Part shown: positions 7,965 to 16,445 of the stretch, piece after piece | How the letters are laid out: each line of letters opens with the position of its first letter | Position numbering within the stretch: position 1 is the first letter of the stretch | Source of the DNA: RUG572 sp051884915 | GTDB lineage: Bacteria > Verrucomicrobiota > Kiritimatiellia > RFP12 > UBA1067 | Direction of reading: 5' to 3' | NCBI GenBank assembly: GCA_051884915.1 | Contig: JBJEWF010000025.1 | Coordinates: forward strand, 1-24,657 | DNA: 24,657 bases | Program-made: the position numbers and the translations under genes | The notes under the pieces: generated by a model | Seen by the model: the letters and a program-made list of their open reading frames with translations, nothing else | Told to the model about the DNA's origin: nothing | Databases searched by the model: none

Positions 7965-8175
7965 CTTCACTTCCACTCCTCTTTCATTTGCCCCATTCCA
8001 CCGGAAAACCGCCGGCGAACCGCCGCACGTCCACGCCTGCCGCCCGTGCCGGACGGCCAGACACCCGCCGGCGTCCAAGCGCCATGCGAACGAGTGCCAT
8101 TCGGTTCACCACGCCATCTTTTCGTTTCCGCCGCCTTCATCGCGTTTGGAAATCCCGAACTTGCCAGGCCTGCCA

Positions 8176-10533
8176 CTACCGGAACAGGAGCAGCATACCC
8201 TGCGGAACGTAGACGAGTTTGACGGCCGTCGCCGTCGTCTGCACCCGCCAGTTCTTCAGCCCCACCGCCGCCGTATCGATCGCGGGCTCGCCCGTGACGG
8301 CGCGTGCCACGGCAATTTCATACTCGTCGCCGGCCCGTCCCTGCGGGGCGCTCGCGTCCGCGCAGGCGATCTTCGCCGTCGGGGCAAAGGCGAGCGTGCC
8401 ATCGACGGCGAGTTTCCGTCCTGCGGCAATGTCCGCCGCCGAAATGGTCCAGACGTTCGTGACCGTCAAATCGCCATTCGCCACCGCAGGGCATCCCGCG
8501 AGATTGCCCTGCGAGAACGCATTGCCATTGAGGTCGAAGACCGTATCCGGCGCACACGCCAGATTGTCGAAAAGCGGCAGCAGGTCTCCGGCCACCTCGG
8601 CCGAGTAGTCCTCCGTGTCGACGGTGAAGAGGCGTCCGCTGCCGCCATCGTCCAGTTTGACGAAGTGGGCGACGTTCGTTTCGCCCGCAACGGGGTTGGG
8701 GTCGTAGGAAAGCCCCAACCCGTCGAAACACGCGCTCGGCGTCTGACCGGAATACCAGTTGGCGGAAAGCGAGTAGATGAGAATTGGATTCGGACCCGGC
8801 TGCAGCGTTGTCGTAATGACGTTCGTTCCGCTTTCGCGAAACAGCGACCAGCTGCCGTTGAGCCGGATCGCGCCGCGGTACTGCAGATGCATCGCCAACT
8901 GCCAGGTGACGGGCTCTTCGGACCGGTTCCAGAGGTAGCCCTGATAGATGACGCCCGTCGCACGCCGGATGCCGTTGGAGACGATGTTGTCATAGCCCGT
9001 GAAGATCTTCACGGCCCCTGCGCGCGAGTAGACGGCATCGGCCATGTTCGTCGACATGCGGCCCGGCGCGAAATCAGCGTCTCCCTGGCACCAGCAACTC
9101 TGCCCGCTCGCGTCTCCCTTGGACATGTCCGCGCACGTCCATTCCCAGAGTCCGGCATGGCCGTAGACCTTGGGCGCCAGCTGCAGCGTTCCGCCTGCGA
9201 GGGAGGTCGTGCCCGTCACGCGCACCGGCGTTTCCAGCATGAGCGCGCCGTCGCCGGTTTTCACGATCCCCTCCATCGTCGTCCGCGGCGTTTCGCCAAG
9301 CGGCAGGTTGCCGCCCGCGACCGAAGCCGTCCCCGAACCGGCGAACGTCATTTTCGGCAGCGGCTGCGCGTAGGAGCCGCAGAGCCGCAGATTCGCTCCG
9401 TCCTGGAACGTGATCGACTGCGCGGCCGGAAAGAACGGCGAATTGTCCAGCAGCGCCACGCCGCTGTGTTCGGTCGCGATCGTGCCGGTCGTGTCCGCCA
9501 TGACGGTGACGTCTCCCGAATAGGCGCTGTCCGGCGCGTCCGACAGGTTGAGCCAGCCGGGGCCGATGGCAAGCGTGCCCGACCCTCCGATGTTGCCGGC
9601 GATGTTGAAGACGTTCGTGCCCGACGCCCGCCACGCCAGGCGACAGGACCGGACCGCCATCACAGGGCCATCCCAGCGGTAGGAATCCATCCGCGTCTTG
9701 AGGGCGTGCCGCGCACTTCCGAGATCGGCGTCGATCAGATTGAGGGTTGCGCCATTCGCCTTGCAGGAGTAGCGGATGTCCAGATTGGCATTGGTCACCG
9801 TCAACACGCACGGATTCTCGGACGGATAGAATCCCAAGGGGCCGCTCTCGCAGTGGAGCGTCGTGTAGGTCGGCGCCCACTTCTGCTGCTGACCCAAGAA
9901 GCAGATCGTGCCGCCGTTGGTCACCATGCAATCGAGTTGAGTCTGCTTGTAGAGGCCGTCGTTCAGGCAACTCAGCACGTGCCCGCCCAGGTCGATCGTC
10001 CCTTTCAGTTTGACGCGTTGGGTGTTGGAATCGATCGCGGCGTCCGAAAGAAACCGGAACGTCGAATTGGCGGCCGTATAGTTTCTGCCGCCATCCACGA
10101 GACGCGCGAACTTGGCGGGCTGGCCCTCGGCAGGTTTGCCGGAGAAGACGTACGTCTTGCCAGACGCCAGAACCGCCGACCAGTCGTTGGTCACGCAGGC
10201 ATCCAGCAGCGTGGCCCCGTCGTTGATGAAGACGGTGCCCGCGCCGTTCGCGCCCACGTCATAGGGATTGGCGACCACGAATTCGCCCTCGTCGATCGTG
10301 AAGTCGCCAGTATAGGACGACAGCGGCGTGGCCGTCAGGCGGCCCGGACCGACCTTGACGATGTTCGTGACGCCATCGGACACCATCTCGGCGTCCAACG
10401 TGCCGCCCTCCTCGCCGACAGACACCTTCAGCACGCCCGGTACGGACGTGGCGTCATAACTCACCTCTCCCCGCGCGACAGACCCTGCCAGCGTCAAGGC
10501 AACCGCACAGACAAGTTCCACTCGGTTCATCAT
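8176..10533 (-). CDS. exported autotransporter-associated beta-strand repeat protein
   Basis: This is a 785-residue protein with a signal peptide (about 1-22, ending SVARG). The body is rich in Gly, Thr, Asn and Val and consists of degenerate beta-strand units such as GPGRLTATPLSSYTGDFTID, GSGTLAIGPGWLNLSDA and GDGALMLETPVRVTGTTSLA. The last two are close to the pattern of autotransporter-associated (PATR) repeats, which form a beta-solenoid. There is no obvious C-terminal beta-barrel. The end, VKLVYVPQGMLLLFR, is a hydrophobic strand finishing with Arg. Such proteins are numerous in Kiritimatiellota and similar bacteria and are probably surface proteins. The first of two ATGs has GGAGGAG about 5 bases upstream. 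It has its own promoter at 10602-10630 and is not part of the pilus operon. Confidence 0.75.
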   Translation of the reverse strand: MMNRVELVCAVALTLAGSVARGEVSYDATSVPGVLKVSVGEEGGTLDAEMVSDGVTNIVKVGPGRLTATPLSSYTGDFTIDEGEFVVANPYDVGANGAGTVFINDGATLLDACVTNDWSAVLASGKTYVFSGKPAEGQPAKFARLVDGGRNYTAANSTFRFLSDAAIDSNTQRVKLKGTIDLGGHVLSCLNDGLYKQTQLDCMVTNGGTICFLGQQQKWAPTYTTLHCESGPLGFYPSENPCVLTVTNANLDIRYSCKANGATLNLIDADLGSARHALKTRMDSYRWDGPVMAVRSCRLAWRASGTNVFNIAGNIGGSGTLAIGPGWLNLSDAPDSAYSGDVTVMADTTGTIATEHSGVALLDNSPFFPAAQSITFQDGANLRLCGSYAQPLPKMTFAGSGTASVAGGNLPLGETPRTTMEGIVKTGDGALMLETPVRVTGTTSLAGGTLQLAPKVYGHAGLWEWTCADMSKGDASGQSCWCQGDADFAPGRMSTNMADAVYSRAGAVKIFTGYDNIVSNGIRRATGVIYQGYLWNRSEEPVTWQLAMHLQYRGAIRLNGSWSLFRESGTNVITTTLQPGPNPILIYSLSANWYSGQTPSACFDGLGLSYDPNPVAGETNVAHFVKLDDGGSGRLFTVDTEDYSAEVAGDLLPLFDNLACAPDTVFDLNGNAFSQGNLAGCPAVANGDLTVTNVWTISAADIAAGRKLAVDGTLAFAPTAKIACADASAPQGRAGDEYEIAVARAVTGEPAIDTAAVGLKNWRVQTTATAVKLVYVPQGMLLLFR

Positions 10534-10601
10534 CCCGTCTCCTCCCCATCTGGAGATTCCACCCGCGCCGGGCCATCCGACACACCGTCATCTCCGGCTG
10601 A

Positions 10602-10630
10602 AGTATAGCACAAATCCCCCCGCCCCCAAA
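10602..10630 (-). promoter_or_regulatory. extended -10 promoter of the beta-strand repeat gene
   Basis: On the minus strand the -10 box TATACT (10602-10607) is preceded by TGC, giving the extended form TGCTATACT. The same nine bases occur in the promoter of the small exported protein at 24476-24484. A -35 placed 17 bases away is weak (TTTGGG, 10625-10630). The predicted transcript starts about 60 bases before the ATG at 10533. Confidence 0.55.
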
Positions 10631-10667
10631 AAGGAATTCTTCAAAGAAGCGGACGGCATGCCGCCAA

Positions 10668-10679
10668 GGGGGGGGGGGG
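10668..10679 (+). repeat. homopolymer tract of 12 G
   Basis: Twelve consecutive G residues (C on the coding strand of the neighbours) lie 24 bases after the stop of the last pilin gene and about 40 bases upstream of the -35 region of the beta-strand repeat gene. A tract of this length is prone to slipped-strand length change. It is outside any coding region. Confidence 0.8.
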
Positions 10680-10703
10680 AGGAAGAGAGGCGAGAAGAGG
10701 GAA

Positions 10704-11774
10704 TCACGACGCCCAGTCGGCGTCGTACTGCGCTGACTTGACCGTATGGCCCTCGGGATCGATCACGCCGACGAACGTCACGCCGCTGCCCGCATTGCCC
10801 AGCCCCGTATTCTGCTTGAAGACGAGCAGATAGTTGCGGTAGTGCGTCTTGTCCAGAGTCGGGCAGCGCGGCGCGCTCTCGAAGAACCGGGTCGTCGCCT
10901 CGCAGTCGCGCCCCAGTCCGAACACGTAGAGCTTGGCGCAGATTCCCTTGTTGTAGTAGGTGGAGGGATCGTTCGCGTCCAGTCCGCTCACGTTGTAGGT
11001 CGAGGCGTAGTCCAGGCCCAGGTCGCGGTAGATCGTCGCGCAGGCGGCGGGATTGAGGACGGCCACGGCGGAGCCGTTCGTCAGCACCACGGGATAGCAC
11101 GCGCTCAAGTCGGGACGATGGCCGGGACCGCCGCCCGTCGAATGGAGGCCCATTTGCGTATAGTATTTGCTGGAAGACCAATTCAGGGTGCTGGCCTGCG
11201 CGTTTGAATAGTTGTGGCGGGAGACGATGCTCACGCCCGCCTCTTTCAGGGCCGCCACGTCCGTCTCCGTCAAATAATACAGGCAGAGTTTGGCCGGCGT
11301 CGTCGTGCCGCGCGACGTGGTCGCCGTCGCCAGCGACTCCAGCCCGACGTTCCCCTCATGGGCGTCGGCAATCGCCGCGATCTCCCCCGTGGTGGCGCCG
11401 TCGGCATTCTCGACAACCGCCGTGGCCTTCACGCCGCAATAGATTCCCGGCACCACGCCGCCCTGGCCGTTGTACCAGTTGGCCTGGACCTGGTAGGTGC
11501 CCTCGCTGCCCGTCGGATCGCCGCCGCCCTGCGCGCAGTCGACCAGCGATTCCGCGTAGGCGAACATGCCGCGCGAAGTTTCGCCGTCGAGCCGGGCGAT
11601 TTCCGTATGGATGGTCCGCGCGATGTTCTTGAGGTTGGCGACGTTGATCTTCCGCGCGGCGTCCTTGCGCAAATCGGCGAACTTGCCGATTGCCAAAACC
11701 GTGATGATGGCGACGATGGCGACGATCAGCACAAGCTCGATGAGCGTAAAACCGGATCTCGACGATGGTTTCAT
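10704..11774 (-). CDS. large type IV pilin-like protein, second of a tandem pair
   Basis: This is a 356-residue prepilin. The leader MKPSSRSG is followed by FTLIELVLIVAIVAIITVLA, with Gly at -1, Phe at +1 and Glu at +5, the class III signal cut by prepilin peptidase. The hydrophobic helix continues into the amphipathic stretch with RKDAARKINVANLKNIA. The globular part is far larger than in a GspG or PilA (about 140-160 residues) and has eight Cys, so disulphides are possible. Its C-terminal third matches the neighbouring pilin: FGLGRD with FGLGSD, HYRNYLLVF with YYRQYILLF, and FVGVIDPEGHT with FRGVLDPCGFT. The start has AAGGAG about 10 bases upstream; an apparent N-terminal extension is rejected because it lies in front of the leader. 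A terminator precedes it, so it depends on read-through or a promoter I did not find. Confidence 0.85.
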   Translation of the reverse strand: MKPSSRSGFTLIELVLIVAIVAIITVLAIGKFADLRKDAARKINVANLKNIARTIHTEIARLDGETSRGMFAYAESLVDCAQGGGDPTGSEGTYQVQANWYNGQGGVVPGIYCGVKATAVVENADGATTGEIAAIADAHEGNVGLESLATATTSRGTTTPAKLCLYYLTETDVAALKEAGVSIVSRHNYSNAQASTLNWSSSKYYTQMGLHSTGGGPGHRPDLSACYPVVLTNGSAVAVLNPAACATIYRDLGLDYASTYNVSGLDANDPSTYYNKGICAKLYVFGLGRDCEATTRFFESAPRCPTLDKTHYRNYLLVFKQNTGLGNAGSGVTFVGVIDPEGHTVKSAQYDADWAS

Positions 11775-11906
11775 GACGAAACGGACTCCTTGTTGGTATT
11801 GGTGGTAGATGTGTGGACGAAAACGCGCGCTCGAAGAGCGAGCCCTTCGACCGGATGAAACGCCGACACGGGACGGCCGGTTCACGCGGCCGGGAAGAAA
11901 AAGAAA

Positions 11907-11933
11907 CGGACGCGCCCCGTCCAGGCGCGTCCG
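11907..11933 (-). terminator. rho-independent terminator between the two tandem pilins
   Basis: The minus strand has CGGACGCGCC and GGCGCGTCCG as a perfect 10-bp stem with a 7-base loop, followed directly by a T-rich run (TTTCTTTTTCTTC). It starts about 30 bases after the stop of the first tandem pilin gene. It would end most transcripts there and reduce expression of the second pilin. Confidence 0.8.
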
Positions 11934-11961
11934 GTCCCGCTTGTTCCCGCCGCAGGGTCGG

Positions 11962-12930
11962 TCAGCGGATGGCCTCGCGGGCAACCCGCGTCGTGAAGCC
12001 GCAGGGGTCCAGCACGCCGCGGAAGTCGAGGCGGCCCGCCGGCGTCGACGTGTCCACATGGAACAGGAGGATGTACTGGCGGTAGTATTTGGAAACGGGA
12101 TAGGTCGCGTAGGGCACGCTCTCAAGGCCCGCCAGCCCGTTCCCGATCAACGTGGCGTCGGAGCCCAGGCCGAAAGCCAGCAGCGCGCCGCCCGTCGCGT
12201 TCATCTGCGCGATCGCCTTGTCCTCGTCGGTCGCCATGCCGGACGCATCCGTCACGTCCGTCGTGTCGAGCAGTTTCTGGCCGCAGTCGCGGTAGATGTC
12301 GCGCCCGTTCTTCGTGAACGGCGAAATCGCGCACACGATCATGCCGTTCGTCACGGCGCGCGCGATGCACGCGCTCTTGTGCGGATCGAGAACCGTCGTC
12401 GCGTCCGCCGAAATGCGCACCTGATCGTCGCCCACCTCCGGGAGCGTCGCCAGCATGTCGCCCGTGACGTGGCGCATCACGTACTTGAAGCCGCGATTGG
12501 CCAGGCGCGTGACTTCAGCCCCGCTCAAGCTGTACGGCACGAATACGTTCCCCCCTTCGGCGCCCGGGCCATACAGACGCGGCGTCAGACCCGCGTTGTC
12601 CTCGGACCGGTCGATGCCCTCGATGGATCCCGCGCCCCGGTAACAGTAATCGGCCGCCCGCAACGTCCGCTGGACGCCGGCTCCGTTGCCCTCCATCGTC
12701 GCGACGCCGCCCCGATCCGTCAGCAACGAGTCGAGATAGTCGATCTGCCCGTTGGGGGTGACCGCCAGAAACGCATCGACCGCCCGGGAGATGGCCGACT
12801 GGTTGGCCAGCGACACCGTTCGCGCGGACCGTTCGCGCAGATTGCCGATCCGCATCACCGCCAGCGACGACACAATGGCGATCAGCGCGACGACCATGAT
12901 CAATTCAATCAGCGTAAAACCTTTTTTCAT
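11962..12930 (-). CDS. large type IV pilin-like protein, first of a tandem pair
   Basis: This is a 322-residue prepilin with the short leader MKKG followed by FTLIELIMVVALIAIVSSLA, a textbook class III signal (Gly -1, Phe +1, Glu +5). The N-terminal helix continues to about residue 55, followed by a large globular domain paralogous to the next pilin downstream. AAGGAG lies 7 bases before the ATG. It has its own promoter (12997-13042) with the same design as the promoter of the whole cluster, and a strong terminator after it. That arrangement suits a highly expressed major pilin. Its length is about twice that of classical major pseudopilins. Confidence 0.85.
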   Translation of the reverse strand: MKKGFTLIELIMVVALIAIVSSLAVMRIGNLRERSARTVSLANQSAISRAVDAFLAVTPNGQIDYLDSLLTDRGGVATMEGNGAGVQRTLRAADYCYRGAGSIEGIDRSEDNAGLTPRLYGPGAEGGNVFVPYSLSGAEVTRLANRGFKYVMRHVTGDMLATLPEVGDDQVRISADATTVLDPHKSACIARAVTNGMIVCAISPFTKNGRDIYRDCGQKLLDTTDVTDASGMATDEDKAIAQMNATGGALLAFGLGSDATLIGNGLAGLESVPYATYPVSKYYRQYILLFHVDTSTPAGRLDFRGVLDPCGFTTRVAREAIR

Positions 12931-12996
12931 CTTCTTTCTCCTTTTCTCCTCGCCTGGATCGGTTTCCCGGACCTTCCGGTTCCCGCGTGCCGGCAC

Positions 12997-13042
12997 ATCC
13001 TATCAAACCGACCGCGAAGTTGTGTAAACTGCATGTAAATTC
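12997..13042 (-). promoter_or_regulatory. promoter of the first tandem pilin, with TTTACA direct repeat
   Basis: Reading the minus strand: TTTACA, 5 bases, TTTACA (13039-13034 and 13028-13023), then 20 bases, then TAGGAT (13002-12997) as the -10 box. The two TTTACA copies have an 11-bp period, one helical turn. The 20-bp core (minus strand of 13023-13042) is identical to that at 22437-22456 in front of the cluster. No -35 at 17 bp is visible, which points to an activator-dependent promoter. The motif ends at the secretin stop codon. Confidence 0.6.
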
Positions 13043-15180
13043 TACTTGACGACGGCCGTGACGTCGTCCTTCGGCGCATGGTCCTTCAGGGGCTTGTGGA
13101 CGCCCATCGAATCGCGGCCGTCGGCGGCCGGATGGGCGGACAGCGCCTTCATCAGCTCCTCGCTGATCTTGCCGCCCTCCATCGGGGTCAGAATCACGTG
13201 CGGCTTGATGAGAACGACCAGTTCCGTCCGGACCTTGCTCTTCTCCGTGCCCCGGAACAGCCAGCCGAGAAGCGGCATGGAGCCCAGGACGGGCGTTCGC
13301 CAGTACGTCTCGGAATCCGACTCCTTGATCAGGCCGCCGGCCATGATCGTCATGCCGTCCTTGGCGACGAAGGTCCCGACGATCGAACGGGACTCCACGT
13401 ACTGGATGGCGCGCTCCTCCCCCGTGCCGCCATTCACGGGAATGCTCACGCTCTTCGTCGGATCGACCAGCGAGTTCTCCTGGAGGACGCGCAGCGTCAC
13501 CGTCTTGTCCGCATTGATGTTCGGCGTGATGAGCAGCATGTCGCCGATTTCCCGCTTCTCGATTTCCACGGTCGGCGAGCCCTGGACGACGACGCCGTCC
13601 GTCGTCGTGGTGTCGGCCTTTGTCCACCCCGTCACGAGCGGATACTGGGATCCGCTGAAAATCCGGGACACCTCGTTGTTGGCCGTCAGCAGCGTCGGCG
13701 TGGCCAGCACTTTCGCCTTGCCGTCCTTCTGCATCATCTCGATTTCCGCTTTCACGTGGTCGCTCACGACGGCGAAGGACATGGTCGGGTCGACGGCGGT
13801 CTTGCTGGCCAGCAGCGTCTTCGCGACCAGGTTCCGGAGATCCCCGCCATCATGCCCCAGCGCGTGCGTGGCCGCGCCGTCCTGAAGCCCCGCGTCGAAA
13901 TCCCGGATCGTCCACTTCACGCCCGCGTCGAAATCGTCCGTCACGTTGAGTTCGAGCACCTTGACTTCGAGCAGGACCATGGGCGTCGGCACGTCGATCC
14001 GCCTGATCAGATCGCGGATGGCGTCCATCACGGTCGCGTCGCTCGTGCGCACGAACAGCATGTTCGTCTTGCGGCTGATCGTCACGAAGATGTTCGCCGC
14101 CTGGACGGTCGCCTTCCCGTAGACGGACTCGTAGAGATTCGTGTCGGCGCGGATGAACGCCTGGTCGATTTTCTTCGCCTCGCTGGCGGTCAGCCCCTGG
14201 ACGCGGGAGGCCCGCCGCAGAAAATCCCACTGCCCGTTCTGCCGCTGCGCGACGCCGCCGCGGCTGTAGGAGAAAATGCCGTTTCCGCGGCCGCCCGACG
14301 CCACGTTGGCGTCCGGCGCGTCCATTTGCAGAAAGGTCGATCCGCCGTTGTCCGCCATCATCTGGAACCGGCGGAACCGGCGGGAGAGGTCGTTTTCGGC
14401 GTCCTCGTCGAGGTCCTCTTCCCCCAATGAAAGCATCGTCCGTTCGGGATAGAGCCCGTAGATGACGCTGGCCGCCTCCACGACGTTGGGATACAGGAGG
14501 GTGAACGATTCCGTCTTCTCCTCCCGGAACGAGCTCAGGTTCTGGGCGTATTCCTCCATTGTCGTCACGCGCAGGACGTCGCTCCCCGATTCGCGGCGGA
14601 ACCAAAGTCCCGTGGTCCGGCAGATCTCCTCCACCGCCGTCGCCGCCGTCACGTTCCGCAGCAGGACGGACACCTCCTTCTTCGCCGTCTGCTCGGACGC
14701 CGAGATGTTGACGCCCGACTGGTCGGAAATCAGGCGCAGAATCTGCTCCAGCGGAACCCGCGTGGCCTCCAGATAGCGCAGGAATTCGGGCGGCATGTCC
14801 GCAGGCGCGGACAAGGCCTGGAACGTCCCGGAAACGAAAAGCGGTTCGGCCCCCGCGGCCGTTTCGAGTTCGACGCCCTTCGCCGTGATGGACCGCACGC
14901 GCAACGTCACGGGCACGCCGTCGACCGTCTCCGTGAACCGCGCGCCCTTGCGGATGGGCCTCGCCGCCTCGTTCGGCGTTCCGAGCAAGGCCACGCCCTC
15001 CCCGTCGCGCCCGACGACCAGCGCCCGCAGCTGCACGTCGCTCACGTCCGCCGCCCGGACTTTCAGCCGATCCGCCATCTTCTCCGTCGGCCGCGTCGGA
15101 TCCACCGGCCGCCCATACGCGATTCCGGCATCCAGCAGCGCCAGCAGGCCGCCCAGCAAGACCATTTTCTTCATTTTCAT
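13042..15180 (-). CDS. gspD: type II secretion / type IV pilus secretin with N-terminal GspC/PilP-like domain
   Basis: This 712-residue protein forms the outer-membrane channel. A signal peptide occupies residues 1-23. Residues about 45-110 (VQLRALVVGRDGEGVALLGT, later GARFTETVDGVPVTLRVRSI) look like the small beta domain of GspC or PilP. A secretin/TonB short N-terminal domain follows at about 140-200 and N-domains at 225-400, interrupted by an acidic/Gly-rich insert (about 255-345). The secretin core runs from about 465 to 665, with VLATPTLLTANNEV, GTFVAKDGMTIMAGGLI and VLGSMPLLGWLF. It ends with a short charged tail. ATG 15180 has GAGG only 2 bases away, so the in-frame ATG at 15174 (8 bases) is a possible start. 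The gene lies 46 bases after gspF. Confidence 0.9.
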   Translation of the reverse strand: MKMKKMVLLGGLLALLDAGIAYGRPVDPTRPTEKMADRLKVRAADVSDVQLRALVVGRDGEGVALLGTPNEAARPIRKGARFTETVDGVPVTLRVRSITAKGVELETAAGAEPLFVSGTFQALSAPADMPPEFLRYLEATRVPLEQILRLISDQSGVNISASEQTAKKEVSVLLRNVTAATAVEEICRTTGLWFRRESGSDVLRVTTMEEYAQNLSSFREEKTESFTLLYPNVVEAASVIYGLYPERTMLSLGEEDLDEDAENDLSRRFRRFQMMADNGGSTFLQMDAPDANVASGGRGNGIFSYSRGGVAQRQNGQWDFLRRASRVQGLTASEAKKIDQAFIRADTNLYESVYGKATVQAANIFVTISRKTNMLFVRTSDATVMDAIRDLIRRIDVPTPMVLLEVKVLELNVTDDFDAGVKWTIRDFDAGLQDGAATHALGHDGGDLRNLVAKTLLASKTAVDPTMSFAVVSDHVKAEIEMMQKDGKAKVLATPTLLTANNEVSRIFSGSQYPLVTGWTKADTTTTDGVVVQGSPTVEIEKREIGDMLLITPNINADKTVTLRVLQENSLVDPTKSVSIPVNGGTGEERAIQYVESRSIVGTFVAKDGMTIMAGGLIKESDSETYWRTPVLGSMPLLGWLFRGTEKSKVRTELVVLIKPHVILTPMEGGKISEELMKALSAHPAADGRDSMGVHKPLKDHAPKDDVTAVVK

Positions 15181-15226
15181 GTCCTCAATCCGACTTCCCT
15201 TGTTGAACCTGTGCCGCCCGCCACCG

Positions 15227-16441
15227 TCAGCCCGTGGCCGCAAGCGAGAAAATCGCCAGGAAAAAGGCGATGTAGACGAACCCGACAATCGTCCCCGTGA
15301 CGACGATCAGCACCGGCTCGATCAGCACGCTGAAGCGCTTGATGGCGACGCCCAGCATCATCTCGTGGAAGCGGGCCGTCTCGCCAAAGGTCTCCGCCAG
15401 CGACCCCGTCACCTCGCCCACGGCCGCCATGCGCGCGAGCATCGGGCGAAACTCCACGGCGGCCTGAAGGGCCGTGGCCAGAGCGGCGCCCCGCATGACC
15501 TCGTCATGGGCGGTTTCCAGGCGCCGCCGGAGACGCCGGTTCGCCATCAGCTTCGCCGCCACGTCGAGCGCATCGAGCAGGCTCACGCCGCTGGCGATCA
15601 TCGTCTGCATCGCCCGCGAGAGAACGGCCGTGCCGGACAGACGGAGGATGTTCCCGCTCACGGGAAGCTTCAGCAGCAGGACGTCCTCCAGCTCGCGTCC
15701 CTTCGCGCTCGCGCGCACGGCGAACCAGCCCGCGACCAGAACCGCGAAACCCGCCAGCAGCTGAAGGCCGTTGGCCACCAGCCAGTCGGAAATGTCCACC
15801 AGCAGCTGGGTCGTCTGCGGCAAGGTCGCGCCGCTCGCCAGCAGGAAAGCCGAGATCTTGGGAATCACGAAGACCACGAGAAAGGCGGAAACCGCAATCG
15901 TCATCAGAACCGCCAGGCAGGGATAGATGAGCGCGTTGACGACCAGCGTCCGCAGACTGCGGCGGGCTTCCAGCTGCTCCGCCGCGCGCGTCAGCGCCAG
16001 ATCCAGTTCGCCCGACTGTTCGCCGACGCGCGCCAGCCGGATCGCCAGCTCGCCAAAGCGTTTCGCCTGCTCGGCCAGCGCGTCTCCCAGCGAAGACCCC
16101 GCGAGCACGCGGTCGCGGACCTGCCGCCAGGCCCGGCAGCTCCGCGGATTGCTCCCCTGTTCGCCCGTCGTCTGCAAAGCCGACAGCAGCGACACGCCGC
16201 TCCGCAGCATGGCGGCCATCTGCCGCAAGCCCATCTCGACGTCAAACGACGTCATGGGCACGAGCCAGGCGGGGTGGAAGGGCGGCGGCAGCGCGTCCCG
16301 TTCCTTCGCCGCCTCGACGGCCAGCACGAGCAGGCCCTCCGCCCGCAGCTGCGCCGCCGCGCCCGCCGCCGAATCCGCCTCGCGCAGCAGGATCCGGCGG
16401 TTGCCCGCGGCGTCTTTGACCGTGACCGAGAAGAAGCCCAT
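15227..16441 (-). CDS. gspF: GspF/PilC inner-membrane platform protein
   Basis: This 404-residue protein has the usual two cytoplasmic GspF domains. The first (about 65-165) contains GLRQMAAMLRSGVSLLSALQ. The second (about 268-370) contains the parallel LSRAMQTMIASGVSLLDALD and GEVTGSLAETF. Membrane helices are at about 167-195, 221-242 and 373-400, the standard arrangement. It is the platform that couples the assembly ATPase to pilus growth. The ATG at 16441 lies 4 bases after the gspE stop, with a GGGGGAGG site upstream; an in-frame upstream ATG (16483) inside gspE is rejected. Confidence 0.93.
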   Translation of the reverse strand: MGFFSVTVKDAAGNRRILLREADSAAGAAAQLRAEGLLVLAVEAAKERDALPPPFHPAWLVPMTSFDVEMGLRQMAAMLRSGVSLLSALQTTGEQGSNPRSCRAWRQVRDRVLAGSSLGDALAEQAKRFGELAIRLARVGEQSGELDLALTRAAEQLEARRSLRTLVVNALIYPCLAVLMTIAVSAFLVVFVIPKISAFLLASGATLPQTTQLLVDISDWLVANGLQLLAGFAVLVAGWFAVRASAKGRELEDVLLLKLPVSGNILRLSGTAVLSRAMQTMIASGVSLLDALDVAAKLMANRRLRRRLETAHDEVMRGAALATALQAAVEFRPMLARMAAVGEVTGSLAETFGETARFHEMMLGVAIKRFSVLIEPVLIVVTGTIVGFVYIAFFLAIFSLAATG

Positions 16442-16445
16442 TCGA

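Noticed and set aside
7873..10608. A very long open frame on the plus strand opposite the glycosidase and beta-strand repeat genes.
   Set aside because: It is a G+C-driven antisense frame: rich in Arg, Ala, Pro and His, with no domain or ribosome site, and opposite two clear genes with signal peptides.
10628..10665. Terminator behind the second tandem pilin (TTCTT-TG-AAGAA stem with a T-rich end, and a GC palindrome GGCGGCATGCCGTCC).
   Set aside because: The A/T stem is only 5 bp with a 2-base loop, and the GC palindrome has no T-run directly after it; not convincing enough to list.
11775..12125. N-terminal extension of the second tandem pilin.
   Set aside because: It lies in front of a complete class III leader and crosses the terminator and intergenic region; the start at 11774 has its own AAGGAG.
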